A stretch of DNA of 64,000 nucleotides from the NCBI GenBank assembly GCA_028583415.1, contig CM053269.1, positions 76,809,567 through 76,873,566 on the forward strand, read 5' to 3'. Positions 32,191 through 44,759 of the stretch are shown here, one piece after another. A model generated the notes under the pieces. That model saw only the letters and a list, made by a program, of their open reading frames with translations. It made no database searches and was not told the origin of the DNA. This stretch comes from Protea cynaroides (taxonomy: Eukaryota > Streptophyta > Magnoliopsida > Proteales > Proteaceae). A program made the position numbers and the translations under genes. The stretch's first letter is position 1. Every line of letters begins with the position of its first letter.

Positions 32191-34165
32191 AGACAGAAAG
32201 CGAGTCCGGATCACCTGCTAGTCTAGTATGCTATTTGGATTGACAAATGTCCTCTTGTTTTAACCAAGCTAACCGCGGTTAGCTAAATAAAATTTAGTTT
32301 TAATTTTATTTAATTAGGTAACCAATTTGATAGTTAGTAATCACAAATTTTTAATGGTAAGTAAATCAATTAGATTAATTCCGCCTTCTATTTTAATGGT
32401 AAGTTAAACGACCTTCTTTATAATTTTTTTTTTTTTTCTTTTATCGATTCAAACTGGAAGAATTGAAAGATTTAAGTAAGCACGGACCACTGGTTGGCCA
32501 AGTTCTATTTCAAGAAAAAATAAAACATTTTTTCTCTCTTTTCTCTCTCTTCAACTTTTTTTTTTTTTTTTTTTGGATTTTTTATTATTTCCATTTTCCT
32601 TCAATTCAAAATTTTATCACTATCGAGAAAGGCTCAGAATCTTTTTGTAAGTTGGGTAACTAATGCATATAATGTGTAATCCATCACTAAAATAATTAAA
32701 TCTCTGTTTTAATCACATCTAGTTTGTCAATCAAGGTCGGAATTTCTCTTGTTCATCATTTCGTAGTCCAATGAGCTTGCTTCACTGTTCTAATCCTAAT
32801 TAACACTTCATGGTTCATATTTTATTGTTCAAGTCTTAATCAATTGAAAATAAATAAAATATTTTGCAAGAGATGATGTACCCTCCTTTGGGGATGAATC
32901 CATTTTTTCTGCAATAAATTACCAATGCTAAGTACCATTAAAGTTGTATAGAACTATTTTCTCATGTTTCATGAGCATTGTAAAACACAAAACCAGTCAA
33001 CATATAAAAAGAAAAACATCATGTTTTTCTATTTGTTTAACTAAAAAGCTTTAAGGGATTCTACCTTGGTGTTTTGCTTTTTCTAGTAGAAGCTTGTACT
33101 CATAATCGTTTGGAAGCACATGTAAAACTAAAGAGATGGTAAATATCAATAAAAAAAAAAAGGTAAAAAAGTGTTGTTGTCAATAGGGAAATATGATTAT
33201 TGATTAAGAAAGGTTATTTTTTCAAATAAAAAAAAATTATCAATTATGATCATTCACCATTAAAATAGGAAGTAATGGATAAAAGAAAATAGAAATTAAA
33301 AAAAAAAATGGTGAGAGATAAACAATGAAATCATAAAACTCACCATTAAAATTGGAGGTGGAATTAATCTAATGGAAAAATATCTATCACACCCCCTAGA
33401 GATTATCATAATCTCACCCACCCGCCATCATTTGCGATAATATCCCTAACACCCCCTGAAGGCACTCAAACCTTGTTTAGGTGCTAAAAATATTTTTTTA
33501 CCCTCAAAAATTTTTAATTTCATTTTTATATATTTTTTATGATTTTATTTTTATTTTCCTTGAAAATAGGGGCAGCTTTATCCTTCCATGGTACTCTGGC
33601 CCTAACCTCTCTCGCAATCGGGTTTGTCCTAACCTCTCACTCTTCCCATCATTCCCGTTGTTGCCAACACCTCTCAGCTCTCTTCTATTGAAACATCTCT
33701 GTCGATCACATATTCAGCTGGCTTAAATTAACTCGACTGAAAATAGTTTGAATGGCAAAGAATCAAACCGTCTCAAGGTTTTTGACCCTATTTCGCTGAA
33801 AGTATTCATCTCCGATGAGGCTATCTTCGTCGACTCTGATCCTGATTACTCGTTTCAAGCAATTTGAGAGCAGATTTTCGGGTCGGAGGATACCTCCACC
33901 AATCCAGCTCCCATGAAATGGCTTTTCTCAAGAGGCAGTGAGCATGAGCAAAGACATGCCAAGGACGGATAAAGCTTTCCAATAACAAAATGGAATCTAT
34001 GAACCCGCTTTCCATGCTCATGCACACAAAGATAAAATTTGATTGGATCTATTGTCGGTCCAAACTGGATTGGTCCTTAGCTTGTTGTGATTCCTGCAAA
34101 AAGGAAGAGAGGACACCGTAGTGATGGTCGAGTGAAGACACCCTTTGTATACTCTGATGCCTAAG
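32191..34165. other. AT-rich intergenic DNA
   Basis: Long A and T runs and no gene I can support. One + strand stretch near 33741-33869 is open (SLKVFISDEAIFVDSDPDYS) and protein-like, but unidentified and bounded by stops. Confidence 0.5.
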
Positions 34166-35340
34166 TCAGTTTGAGGGACAAACAGTATGGGATAGGTAAG
34201 AAGGACAGTCCCTTTGAATTAAGGGGATTTGGGTAGCTAACTTGTTTTGAGCTTGAGTACTAGGAAAAAATGTATGTCCATACCTGTGTAATTCCTTCAT
34301 CCTTTTATAGGTTGGGAGTGACCAGGATGCTGGACCTGTCCTCTGTTGTGGCAGAATATCCTTCCCTGGAGCGTGATTTACACCCACTGATTTGGAGATC
34401 AAGTGATCTTGCGTTGAGTCATCAGATGGTGGGATCTCCCTCTCAGGATTTCGTCGATTGCTCCATGGCTGATATCTAGGGGGCTTTGATATCTATACTC
34501 ATTAAAATGGATCACACTCGTACGTTATTATACAGCTGTCATGTTGCACTTGGACTTGTACGGTGGGATTTACTTTTGGAGAGCTGCCGAGATTACTATA
34601 CTGGAGAGAACGTCTAGCCCCCCCCCCATATTGCCAAGGTGTCGAGGCCTCCATGTTGGTGTGATGTTGGCGCTTCTACTCTGGCGAGGCTACGATGTCC
34701 TTACTTTCGTAAGGCTCTGAGGATCCTATGGCCGTGAGGCTCTGAAGCTCTTCACTATTCTCATTGGTGGTTCTGTTTCATCAGGAGTTGCTTTTGTCTT
34801 ATACTTGCAAGGTTGATTATGAGAATGAGGGCCGGCTCCAAAGGGCTTGGGTTCTAATATACATGTGTCGAAACTTGATTATGGGAGACATATTCTCCCG
34901 TATTAGATGCCCCTTGCTCTCGCCTACTTCTTGAAGGTAGGGAGGGCAATATATCTTTCCGTGCTTTATCTGAGGCCTTTGAGGCTACTTCACGAGGAAC
35001 TAGAAAAGTTACCTTTTTAGTGGGATTTTTAAAATTCGAACTGTGGGTCCCGTCACTCGCCTTATTTTTCACCGATCATTCTGTTATGTTATAAAGTGGC
35101 AGTTGCGAAGCGAGTGGGGTAAAGGCACGTGTACTAGAGCTTTTCTGACACGACGATTATAACTGTTTCCATAGGTTACTAGGTTATTATGGCCAATGTT
35201 TGGATTTTTATCCAAACGAAAGGTCCTTAAATACTGTTCACCTTCTCTTCTTTTTTCTTTCTGCTTTCTTCTCGATCTTCTCTGGCTTTTCTTGTTGTTT
35301 TTTCTTGGTGTATCTCCGTACAACACTTCATTGATACTCG
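34166..35340. other. Unassigned region upstream of a transposon-protein pseudogene
   Basis: No convincing coding region. A run of 13 C lies near 34617-34629. Just before the pseudogene, TCCTTAAATACTG (about 35223-35235) followed by a pyrimidine-rich stretch resembles a promoter and leader for it. I did not find LTR boundaries. Confidence 0.35.
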
Positions 35341-35357
35341 TCACCCATAAGTAAGTA

Positions 35358-36850
35358 TGGGTAGGTTTAGGAAACCCGTCAATAGGGAAGATACTAACCT
35401 TGAAGAGGAAGCTCAGGGCTCAAACGCCACAAGGTGATGTAGTCAAGTTTACACTTTCGCTACCATCCCTCTTGTCATTCTTGAGGAAGGACGGGGTTGG
35501 CATAATGAGGTCTAAAGGGCTAGGGTTCTTCAAGCTGTCCAAATATGAGCAGCAAACCCTGCCCCCAATAGTCTTCTAGAGTCCTTTACGGTACCAATTA
35601 TGCTGTCGGTAAGATATCAAGTCAGATGACTCAGGATCACCTAGATGCCATTAGGGAGCTTTACAAGGTCCTTGAGAGCTTCGCCTTCATGCTACCGGAA
35701 CCAGAGGATTGGATGTGTACTCCTCGCAATGATGCCATTGTGGTGTACGAAGAGTATTCCAGTTAGGGTTTCGGCTTCCCCCTCTTCCCTTTTACTTCGA
35801 GCATTTGGATAGCTACAGATTGGCGCGTCCGCAAATCACCCCTAATGGATGGCGTGAAATTACCAGTTTCTTAGTTCGCTCAAGGTTGGCAGTTTGCCTT
35901 CCGAAGTCACATTCTTCAATAAATCCATCCGCTTTGTCTCCGAAACACCCAGTGCTAGGGAAGGCTAGTACTACTTCCAGCATCAGGGTGACTCATCTTA
36001 TACCTCGGCTAAAGATGTGATCACCTCGCACCATAACTAGAAATTCAATTTCTTCTTTGTCTCTTGGGATCCATTACCTAGGGACACCTGGCCTCGTAAC
36101 ATCTAGTCTAAGCTTATCCTATCCTTGGTCAACACTGTCCCCCTAATTAGCGAGGACTTGAATGAGTTTTCCTAGGCAATCTGCGCCGTTCCTCCCCTGA
36201 CTATAGAGTAGCTGACTGACCTCTCATTCCTCCAGAATGCTGAGCTAGGTAAGCCCTATGTTTATAACTAACTCCATTTTCTTGTGTTATTCAATACTTG
36301 ACATTTCTTTTTCTGATTGACAATGGACACTAGGTTAGAGGATCTTGTTGTGATATTGATGCCGAGAGCCCACCGAGGAAAACTAACATTCCTGAGGCCA
36401 AAGTTCTCGGTGGTCGTCAAGAAGGGGTGGCTGAGGCCTTTGAGCATGTCGAGTAGTTTGGGTTTCTTCCCCCTTGTGGTTTTTTCTCCTGGGTAGGAGC
36501 TCGCTGTGGCTGAGGGTGTTGTCGAGACGCAGGAGGTTGAACAAGAAGAAGGCATGAAGCTTCGTACTCGTGAAAAGAAGAAGTGACGTCATGAGGATAG
36601 GTCCGAGAAGAAGAGGAAGAAGAAGAAATCTTCCCAGACCGAGGGGGAGTCTCGAGGTATACTCCTTTTTAGCCTCCTATTTTTCTTTAATAACTTGATC
36701 TTAATTTTACATGTTCTATTTAGCTATTAGCAGAGCTCGGGATCAATCTACAGAGTTCACTCATCTTGAGAATATAGAAGATGGTGTGACACTTTTCCTA
36801 CCCGAGGTCAACATATCGACCCCTCAGTCGGCCTTGCGAGCTCCCGCCGT
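35358..36850 (+). pseudogene. Decayed plant transposon protein ('putative gypsy type transposon' style)
   Basis: ATG at 35358 begins GRFRKPVNREDTNLEEEAQG. The coding trace then wanders over three frames with many stops: VVYEEYSS and FGFPLFPF near 35740-35800, RLARPQITPNGWREITSFLV in another frame near 35817-35875, FFFVSWDPLPRDTWPRN near 36050-36105, and a Lys/Arg-rich stretch near 36560-36640. That order recalls the N-terminal domain of plant proteins annotated as putative gypsy type transposon. Identification is from pattern memory and the copy cannot make a protein. Confidence 0.55.
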
Positions 36851-38404
36851 CGACTTATGGTGCAACTGATCAAAAATCTGGAACAGATTTGACCAGTGCA
36901 CATATCCGGTCTTCTCACATTCATTTGACCTAGTTTCGTCCTCTGTTGTGATTCAACCCCTTCAGATGAAATGTAGCATGTCAAGTCATCATTCTATGAA
37001 AAAAAAAAATAAGGCTTGATTTGAGTTACAGAAGACCTACTTATGGTCATTTTATTGTAATGTGATAGAATTTGAAAGCAGTTCCTAGTTTGTGCAATAC
37101 TCAAAATATTGTGTCACAATTTTAACATTTTTAAGTCATTATTCATTCCAAATGTCTTCATAAAAGTTACAATATTTTCAAAGAACTTCTTGAACATATG
37201 TTTTTGATAATTTTGGATTTTTCAGAAAGGTTTCATTGATGTCTCATTCACTGTAACATGCAATTGATTGCTTGAGTGATTTGGTGAATTCTACCATATT
37301 TGATTGCATACTTGCTACATTACAAATTAATTTAAGCAGTGCACAAATAGATCAAATGATTTGTAATGAATCAAACGATTTAGCAAGGCACAACTACATT
37401 AGCATAAACAAACAGACAATTAGAAAAAGGAATAAGGGAGGAAGAATCTAAAGGATGAAGGCTTGGTTTACCAAGCTGTAGGTAGGTTGTAGAATGGTTG
37501 AACATGATTACATTATGCGTGGCTGTTTCATATTATGCTTGGGAAAAGAAAAAAAAAAAAAAAACCCCTCATTGTATTGCAAATCAAAAGCCCTAAAGAT
37601 TTGAATCTTTGTTTTGCATGGCTGTTTTTAAAACTCTTTTTATGTTTCAAACTCGTGACCACCAGATTACAATGACACTGTCATTCCACTTAATATATTG
37701 CCACTTATGCCAGCAACATCTAACGGATATGAAAGAAAGAGAACAACTTAATGGAAAACACTGTAATAAAATGATTCAACCCATTAGCAGAATACATTTG
37801 CTGCCGCTGAAATCCAAACTCTAGATCGACCCACCATTAGAATTTCAGAAGTCACAGCAAGAAACAAGGGATTTTCTTCTTTTTTTACCCACCTAGTATA
37901 CTATATTTGTGTTTTTTAATGAGATTAATTCTTATTGTTTCAGTTCATTTGAAAACTATATCTATTTTATTCTAAATAATTAAATGAAGGTGTTCATTCT
38001 TATCATTTAAACACTCACAACAAATAAATTCAGTCGCGAACCGAACAAAGATTTTGATTGAAAAATTAAATTTGAAAATTGCTTCTTTTAAGAGCTGAAA
38101 CTGATGCAATCTTCATTATATGAACAGTGAAAAGCGGTGAGAAACTCGAGATGAAATAATACAAGAGAGAACTCTCCAACATTACTGATCTAAGCTTCCA
38201 AGTTCAAAATGAAATATGAAACTCAGAAAGATGAATCAGAAAATAAGACAGTAGAAATAGTTTGAGAATTTAAAATGGATATTAAGTCATACAGATAAAT
38301 GAAAAAACCTCTAATATTCACATTTGCACAAGCTCGCCTCTTAAACGAAAACTTATAAGATTGGTTTTAGATAAGACTCAAGAGCGACAAAGGTGAATAT
38401 TAGA
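36851..38404. other. AT-rich intergenic DNA
   Basis: No gene seen. A unit CCCTCATTGTATTGCAAATC near 37567 recurs three times at 38410-38490. Confidence 0.5.
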
Positions 38405-38790
38405 GTTCCCAAAAAAAACCCCTCATTGTCTCGCAAATCAAAAACCCTCATTTTATCGCAAGCCAAAACCCTCATTGTATCGCAAATCCCCAAACCTAGA
38501 TAACTTACCTTCTCAATCTTTGTTTGTTGTTGCCGTTGGGAAAGATGGATTTGAATCTCTATTTTGCGCTTTCAAAAATACTAAGTTTTGCGATTTCTTT
38601 GGAGAAGAACACGAACAGAGTTTCGTTGGAGAAGAACACATAGATTTCCTTGGAGAAGAACACGAACAAAATTTCTTTGGAGAAGAACACAGATTTCTTT
38701 GGAGAAGAACATGAAGTTTCTTTGGAGAAGAAAACCCTAAACCATTCGTTGGAGACGAAAACACTAAACTATTCGGTGGAGATGTAAGAA
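38405..38790. repeat. Two short tandem repeat arrays
   Basis: First, three diverged copies of an about 26-bp unit (CCCTCATTGTMTCGCAAATC core) at about 38410-38490. Second, about eight copies of a TTTGGAGAAGAACA-like unit at about 38598-38780, spaced 17-25 bp. The second makes an open frame on each strand (GEEHEQ repeats in +), probably by accident of the repeat. Confidence 0.75.
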
Positions 38791-39202
38791 GAAGATAGTT
38801 TTTTTGGAGAACCTAATGCTAAACCCATTTAAGTCATTTTACATTCATTAAGGAGTATTACTGTCTTTAAAAAAAATTGAGCATTCTCCCATTAATTTGT
38901 AAGTGACAGTATGGGTTATAATGTTATTAAGCATAGTTAGAGGGGTAGTCTGTATAGCTTTTGTAAAGATAGGATAGTTCTATGTAGTAAACCAATTGTA
39001 GAGGGGGTGTCTGTTTAATTTTCCCTTTCTTTTTTAATTAGGAGGGATTTAGATGCAAAGTGAAGTGTTAGTTAATAATTAAATGTGGAATTAGTTTGAT
39101 AATAATGTGATATCATGTGTTTTAATCATTACAAAAGTTTCCATTTAAAGTATAAAAATTTCATTTCCCTTCCATTCAATTCCCCTTGCAATCAAACAAA
39201 GA
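38791..39202. other. AT-rich intergenic DNA
   Basis: No gene or repeat recognised between the tandem array and the CDC20 pseudogene. Confidence 0.5.
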
Positions 39203-39325
39203 CTTAGTGTTTCATCAACAGCTACAGATGCCACTAGGCAGTTGTCTGAGCTCTGAAAAGAATCAATGAATGTGAAGATTTAGAAAAATAATCAGTGAAA
39301 ATGAACAGTTCATTTTTAAGTTTAA
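39203..39325 (-). pseudogene. CDC20 pseudogene, last-exon part
   Basis: The sequence matches 57122-57243 of the intact gene, covering part of exon 5 and the adjacent intron. The final part of the exon is missing. The copy is cut at 39325 by a Mutator-like element and resumes at 47994; TTAAGTTTAA flanks both sides. Confidence 0.85.
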
Positions 39326-39581
39326 GAAAATTGCCACATACTATCCCTATAGTTTACCGCGATTTCAGATACTCTAAAATGCTTTTAAACCAAACTCATA
39401 CTATCCTTTAATTTATACCACAATGACAAACCAGTCCAGCCTTACAGTTTCACTCATTTATTCTTTTGAATATGGTCAATTGTAGTGTTAGATGGAAAAT
39501 CTAAAATACCCTCTAACCCATTTATTCTCTTTAATCCCTCGCTATTCTCCCTCCGTCAAAACATAACAAAAATGTCAAGTT

Positions 39582-40248
39582 TTGCTCCCGATTGAAAGAG
39601 AAAGACGACTCCCAAGATCTCTGGAGCTATGGAATCAGTTGGATGGAAAGGTTGTGATGAAACTCTCACACTACCAAGGAAGACACGATAAGAGCTTCTG
39701 TTACAGATATTTCAGATGGGTTATTTGGTTTTCTTTATCTCTCTATTTCTTCAGTTCTTATCTCATCAGTAACTCTAGCAGAACCACTCCTCTGCGTAAA
39801 ACCACCATCTCTACTTCCCTCTCCAGCTTCGTTTATCGAGCTCTGTTAGAAGCCAATACCATAGTTCTGTGACAACCCAGAAGTCAAATCCACTTTTGCC
39901 TCAAGGTAAATTATTTAATTTCATCGTCTCCTGTTTTCCTGATTATTTCATCAGTCTCTCTCTCTCTCGTTTCATTTAATTTGATTCCTTCTCTCAGATT
40001 TGTTCAGTGGTCTGAAGATTTATGTGTACGATCTCCCACCCCAATACAACAAAGACTCGCTCACAAACGAGAGATGCAGAAGTCGCGATACACAAAGCCC
40101 TATTGAGCAACAAAGGAAGGACGCTCAATCCATGGGAAGCTGATTTCTTCTTTGTCCTTGTTTATATTTCCTGCAACTTCAGTACTGAAAATGGGTTTTC
40201 GGCGATTGGTCATGCTCGACCTCTGTTAGCTTCTGCGATTCAAATCAT
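39582..40248 (+). pseudogene. FRA8/IRX7-like glycosyltransferase fragment, exons 1-2 (captured in the Mutator-like element)
   Basis: Exon 1 (39582-39905, donor CAAG|GTAAAT) encodes a type II membrane anchor (FRWVIWFSLSLYFFSSYLIS) but stops at 39872. Exon 2 (39998-40248, acceptor TCTCAG) encodes GLKIYVYDLPPQYN, a frameshift after NERC, then EVAIHKALL, NPWEADFFFVLVYISCNFST and AIGHARPL. These are landmarks of the exostosin domain of FRA8/IRX7 enzymes, which act on glucuronoxylan in the Golgi. The exon is cut at 40248 by the copia element and continues at 46973. Introns are kept, so it was captured as genomic DNA. Confidence 0.82.
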
Positions 40249-40628
40249 TGTAAGATATCCCATTACTGTAGAGGTAAAGCTAAATGCAGAAAATCATAAG
40301 TACCTCCCATTTACTTGACTGTTCACCGCCATCTCTGATCCAACTGGCGCACAAGCTCTTTACCTCCTCTCCTGTGTACGCAAATGAAGAAGATAGAGAA
40401 GAAGGGGATAGGGTTTCTATGTACTCCTTATTCTCAGACAAAGAGAACGTAATGGAAATTCTCAGATTGCATAAGTGTACACAGGACCCCACCCTTGGAT
40501 TACTTATAGATCAATCGTCTCCTCCCATTAAGGATCGATAGTGATCTGGGTGCCACAAGTCACAGGATCCTAATGTTAATCATCCAACTTAGGTGGGGAC
40601 AGGTGGCATGTGGGCCACCCAACTTACA
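40249..40628 (-). mobile_element. Copia element, 3' LTR (380 bp)
   Basis: TGTAAGATATCCC...CCAACTTACA, flanked on the left by ATCAT (40244-40248). On the inner side the complement of ATTCTCCCACTTGG is a polypurine tract. It differs from the other LTR at about 23 of 380 positions by eye (about 6%). Confidence 0.95.
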
Positions 40629-40943
40629 TTCTCCCACTTGGCCCATATTGCCACACAGCAAGCCACTTTATGATTATTAACATGATGTATGGCCATACAG
40701 TAATTTTCGGATCCTTCTTTATGGACTTGTTCTTTATGTTCACAATAAAACTCTCAACCCACGAATCATGGCGGTGCATGTCCCAATATTAGATTACAAT
40801 GGAAACACTTCCTTCCATGTATTACAATAGATTGTTTATTTTATAATGAACCTCAATTGTGACTACCCTACTTTATAGAATCAATTCAACAATCGATTCA
40901 AGGGTTAAACTTTATTGCCTAGAAACTTTATAGGCATCTGTCA

Positions 40944-43850
40944 TTACAAAAGTTTATGTATACAACAAAATAAATGACAGAAAATAACTTTATTTTGAGT
41001 CGTCAAAACTTTATATTGCAATATCATAAATAAAACATTCAAAAAACTTAATGATTTACATAGTCCCTTATGATCCACATGAACTACATACACCTTGGGC
41101 AGAAGCCCTTTAGTGAAAGGATCAACTATCATATCATTAGTGTCAATATGTTCTATTTGAACGCAACGAACTCGAATGTCTTCTTTAACAACAAAATACT
41201 TTATCTCAATGTGTCGGCAGCGACTCACTGAGCATGTGTTGTTAGAGAGACGTACTGCTGCAGTATTATCACAATAGATCCTTATAGGTCTTTTAATAAA
41301 ACTTATGACCTCAAAACCGTGATAAACTACCTCAACCATAATGCCTGAGAAATTGCTTTATAGCACGCCACCACTTCCGCTTCAATAATAAAAGAAGCTG
41401 TCTTAGGTTGTTTTACGCTGCGCCAAGACACTACTCCTCTAACAAACAAATATGAAGCCAGAAGTATACTTCCTTGTATCTCCACATTTAGCAAAATCAG
41501 AATCTAAGTAACTGATTAGCTTCAAAACATCAACATGTCTATATATGAGCATGTGATCCTTGATGCCCTGTAGGTACCTCAGTACTTTGTTTGCTATTGT
41601 CCAATGTGGCAAACCAGGGTTCTTTCAAAACCTACCTAATACTCCCACTGAATATGAGATGTCAGGTCTGGTACAAACTTGAACATACATCAAGCTGCCT
41701 ACTACTGATGCATAAGGGATATTTTGCATTGTCTGCTATTTCAGATTGGTCTTCGGACATTGCTCCAGACTAAGTTTGTCGTCTTTAACAAGGGGTGCTA
41801 CACTTGATGAATATTGCTTCATCTTGAACCTTTCCAAAACTTTGTCAATGTAATCTTTTTGGGATAGTCCTAAGGTCTTAAGAGACCTATCCCTGTGAAT
41901 CTCTATGCCTAAAACATAGGAGGCTTCACCCATATCCTTCATGTCAAAGTTTTGGGCCAAAAAATGCTTTGTCCCATGTAGCATCCCTAGATCATTGCTA
42001 GCTAAGAGAATGTCATCCACATATAACACTAATATGGTGAAACTAGTTCCCTTAATCTTTATGTAAATGCATTGATCAGCTCGATTCTCCACAAAATTGT
42101 AGGAAGTAATCGTGCTATTAAATTTCAAATACCACTATCGGGAAGCTTGTTTCAATCCATATATGGACCTCTTAAGCTTGCATACTAAATGACCTCCTTT
42201 ATCCCAAGTAAATCCTTCAAGTTGACTCATGTACACCTCCTCCTCTAAAGTACCATTTAGAAAAGCCGTCTTGACATCCATTTGATGCAGCTCAAGATCA
42301 TAGTGAGCCACTACTGCCATGATGATTATCAAAGAATCTTTCCTAGATTTCGGAGAAAAGGTTTCTTTATAATCAATTTTAGCCTTTTGAGTAAAACCTT
42401 TTGCCACCAGTCGGACCTTGTATCTTTCGATATTACCATGTGAGTCAGTTTTGGTCTTGAAAACCCACTTACACCCCACAGGGGAGGTGCCCTTAGGTAA
42501 TTCTACAAGTTCCCACACTTGATTCTTTGACATGGATTCCATTTCTTTCTTCATGGCATCATACCATAAAATGGAATCTTTGCTATGAACAGCCTGTGCA
42601 AATGATGTTGGATCTTCATTTATTCCAATATCATTTCCACAGTTTATGATATATACCTGATAGTCTGAAGAAATTATTGACTTTCTTTCTCTAGAGGACC
42701 TCCTCAAAACTGGTGGCTCAGGAACAATAGGTTCAGCGACAACTGGCTCTTGATGTGGTGTATCTTGATGTGGTAATTCATCATGAACTTGTGGTTGCTC
42801 ATGAACCACAAGTACCACTGGTAAAGGGATAAAACCTAGACCACTAGATGTGGAAGGGATTATCGAGACATTTTGTTCATGGAACTCAATGTTTCGACCT
42901 TGTATACTCCCACTGTTGTTGCCATCCTCTAGAAATTTAGCAACTTTCGACTCTACAATGGTAAGGGTATATGAGGGACAGTAAAACTTGTAACCCTTAG
43001 ATCTTTCAGAATAGCCAATGAAATATCCACTGACTGTTCTAGGATCTAGCTTCTGAAGGTGTAGATTATAGACTCTTATTTCAGCTTTACAGCCCCATAT
43101 GCGAGTATGCTTCAAACTGGGTTTCCATCCATTCCACAACTCAAAAGGAGTCTTAGGAACTGACTTGGATGATACCCTGTTCAAGATATATACCGCAGTC
43201 TTTAAAGCTTCACTCCACAACTTCAGAGGCAAACATGAATTGCTTATCATACTTCTGACCATGTCTAATAATGTACGATTCCTTCTTTCAGCAATGCCAT
43301 TTTGATCCGGAGATCCAGGCATGGTATATTGGGTTATAATACCTTGCTCTTGAAGATACCGTGCATATGGGTCAGGTCTTTGACCATATTCTGTGGTTCT
43401 ACCGTAGTATTCCCCTCCTCTATCTGATCTCACGATCTTGATCACCTTTTCAGTTTGTTTCTCTACTTCTATCTTGAAGTTCTTAAAAGCATCTAGTGCC
43501 TCATCTTTATGAACTAGAAGATAGAGATACATGAATCGTGAGTGGTCGTCTATGAAGGAGATAAAGTATCTCTAACCATTCAAACAGGGAGTAGGAAAAG
43601 GTCCACAGATATCCGTATGTATGATTTCTTAAATCTCAGTTGATCTTCTGACACCTTTCTTTATTTTGTTAGTCTGCTTTCCCTTGATGCAGTCCACACA
43701 TAACCCTAGATCAGTGAAATCAAGAGTCTCAAGGATTCCATCATTCACTAATCTTTTAATTCTGTCACTAGATATGTGACATAATCTAAGATGCCACAAC
43801 TGAGAGGATTTCTCATTCACATTCATTCTCTTTATGCCTTTTTTTTTTTA
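40944..43850 (-). pseudogene. Copia pol remnant: GAG-pre-integrase, integrase, reverse transcriptase, RNase H
   Basis: In - strand order: LWHLRLCHISSDRIKRLV with CVDC at 43680-43800 (the HHCC zinc module); integrase with IVRSDRGGEYYG and SPDQNGIAERRNRT (catalytic Asp and Glu region) within 42135-43532; reverse transcriptase QMDVKTAFLNG, then YVDDILLASND at 41736-42128; RNase H with IYCDNTAAVRLSN at 40944-41339. Integrase before reverse transcriptase is the Ty1/copia order. Stops or shifts fall near 43560, 42130 and 41735, and about 400 bp between reverse transcriptase and RNase H is broken, so it is inactive. Confidence 0.92.
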
Positions 43851-43943
43851 CAGATTGTAAACTACTTTCATATGTTGGATCTAGATTTAAGAGAAATAAA
43901 CCATCAACTAAAGAACCTGAACCGATGAATACATCATTTTTTT

Positions 43944-44759
43944 TTAAATCCTTATTTCTGTACTAAAAAAATTAAACACATAACCCAAATGTGTTAATCT
44001 AGAAACAGAAATCAGATTCTTTGCAAAAGATGGAATATAAATGGTTTCTCCTAAATCCAACACATATCCGGATTGCAATATCAATCTATAGACACTTGTA
44101 GCTTCCACTTGAGATTTCATCCGATTTCCTGAATGGATATGTCTCTCAGTTTCTTTCGGAAGTATTGTCTGCAGAAAGCCTTGCATGGTATTGGCCACAT
44201 GGATTGATGATCTAGAATCAATCCACCAGTTATTTGAATGAGAATCAACTAAATTTGATTCATAACAAACCAAAATTCTCTGAGCTGAGATGTCCCTCAT
44301 GTGCATGATGTAGTTACACACATCATCCTTACCATTGTTACTTAATGAGTCTGATTTTCCCATTAGAGTGCTTACTAACATCTTGTTTGAACTCACAAAA
44401 TGAGCATCAATTGCCTTCATGTAGTCAATGACTTTCTTACATTCAGGAATTGATCCTTTAATGCTCTTGTCGATATTGTTCATGACAAGCATTAGGCTCA
44501 AGTGGTTAGACCGCTCCCATTTATCATAATGAGCAATTTGGACTAGTGTACTGGAATCTGTAAGAGCAGCGGGCTCTTCTATATGGAGCGCCATATCAAA
44601 ATCCATGCACTCTAAGGTTAAATAAATCTTCCATTTCCAATCTGAATAATTTTCCCTAGTAAGCATTTGGGAGACTAATCTGGTTATAAACTGCAAACAA
44701 CAATAAGGAAGTTTAGATTTATTGGCGTACAACTTTATACTGACATCAACCCACGTCAA
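43944..44759 (-). pseudogene. Copia gag and protease remnant
   Basis: The frame has a gag-like start (LTRENYSDWKWKIYLTLE) and runs straight into a protease-like segment (WWIDSRSSIHVANTMQGF, where the usual catalytic Asp is followed by Ser-Arg-Ser-Ser). The zinc-knuckle part of gag seems lost. It is open for 271 codons, but the N-terminus is atypical. Confidence 0.75.

Noticed and set aside
35084..35344. Arg/Lys-rich - strand frame, and other frames at 34.1-36.6 kb
   Set aside because: No domain, and they are shadows of low-complexity or of the + strand pseudogene trace.
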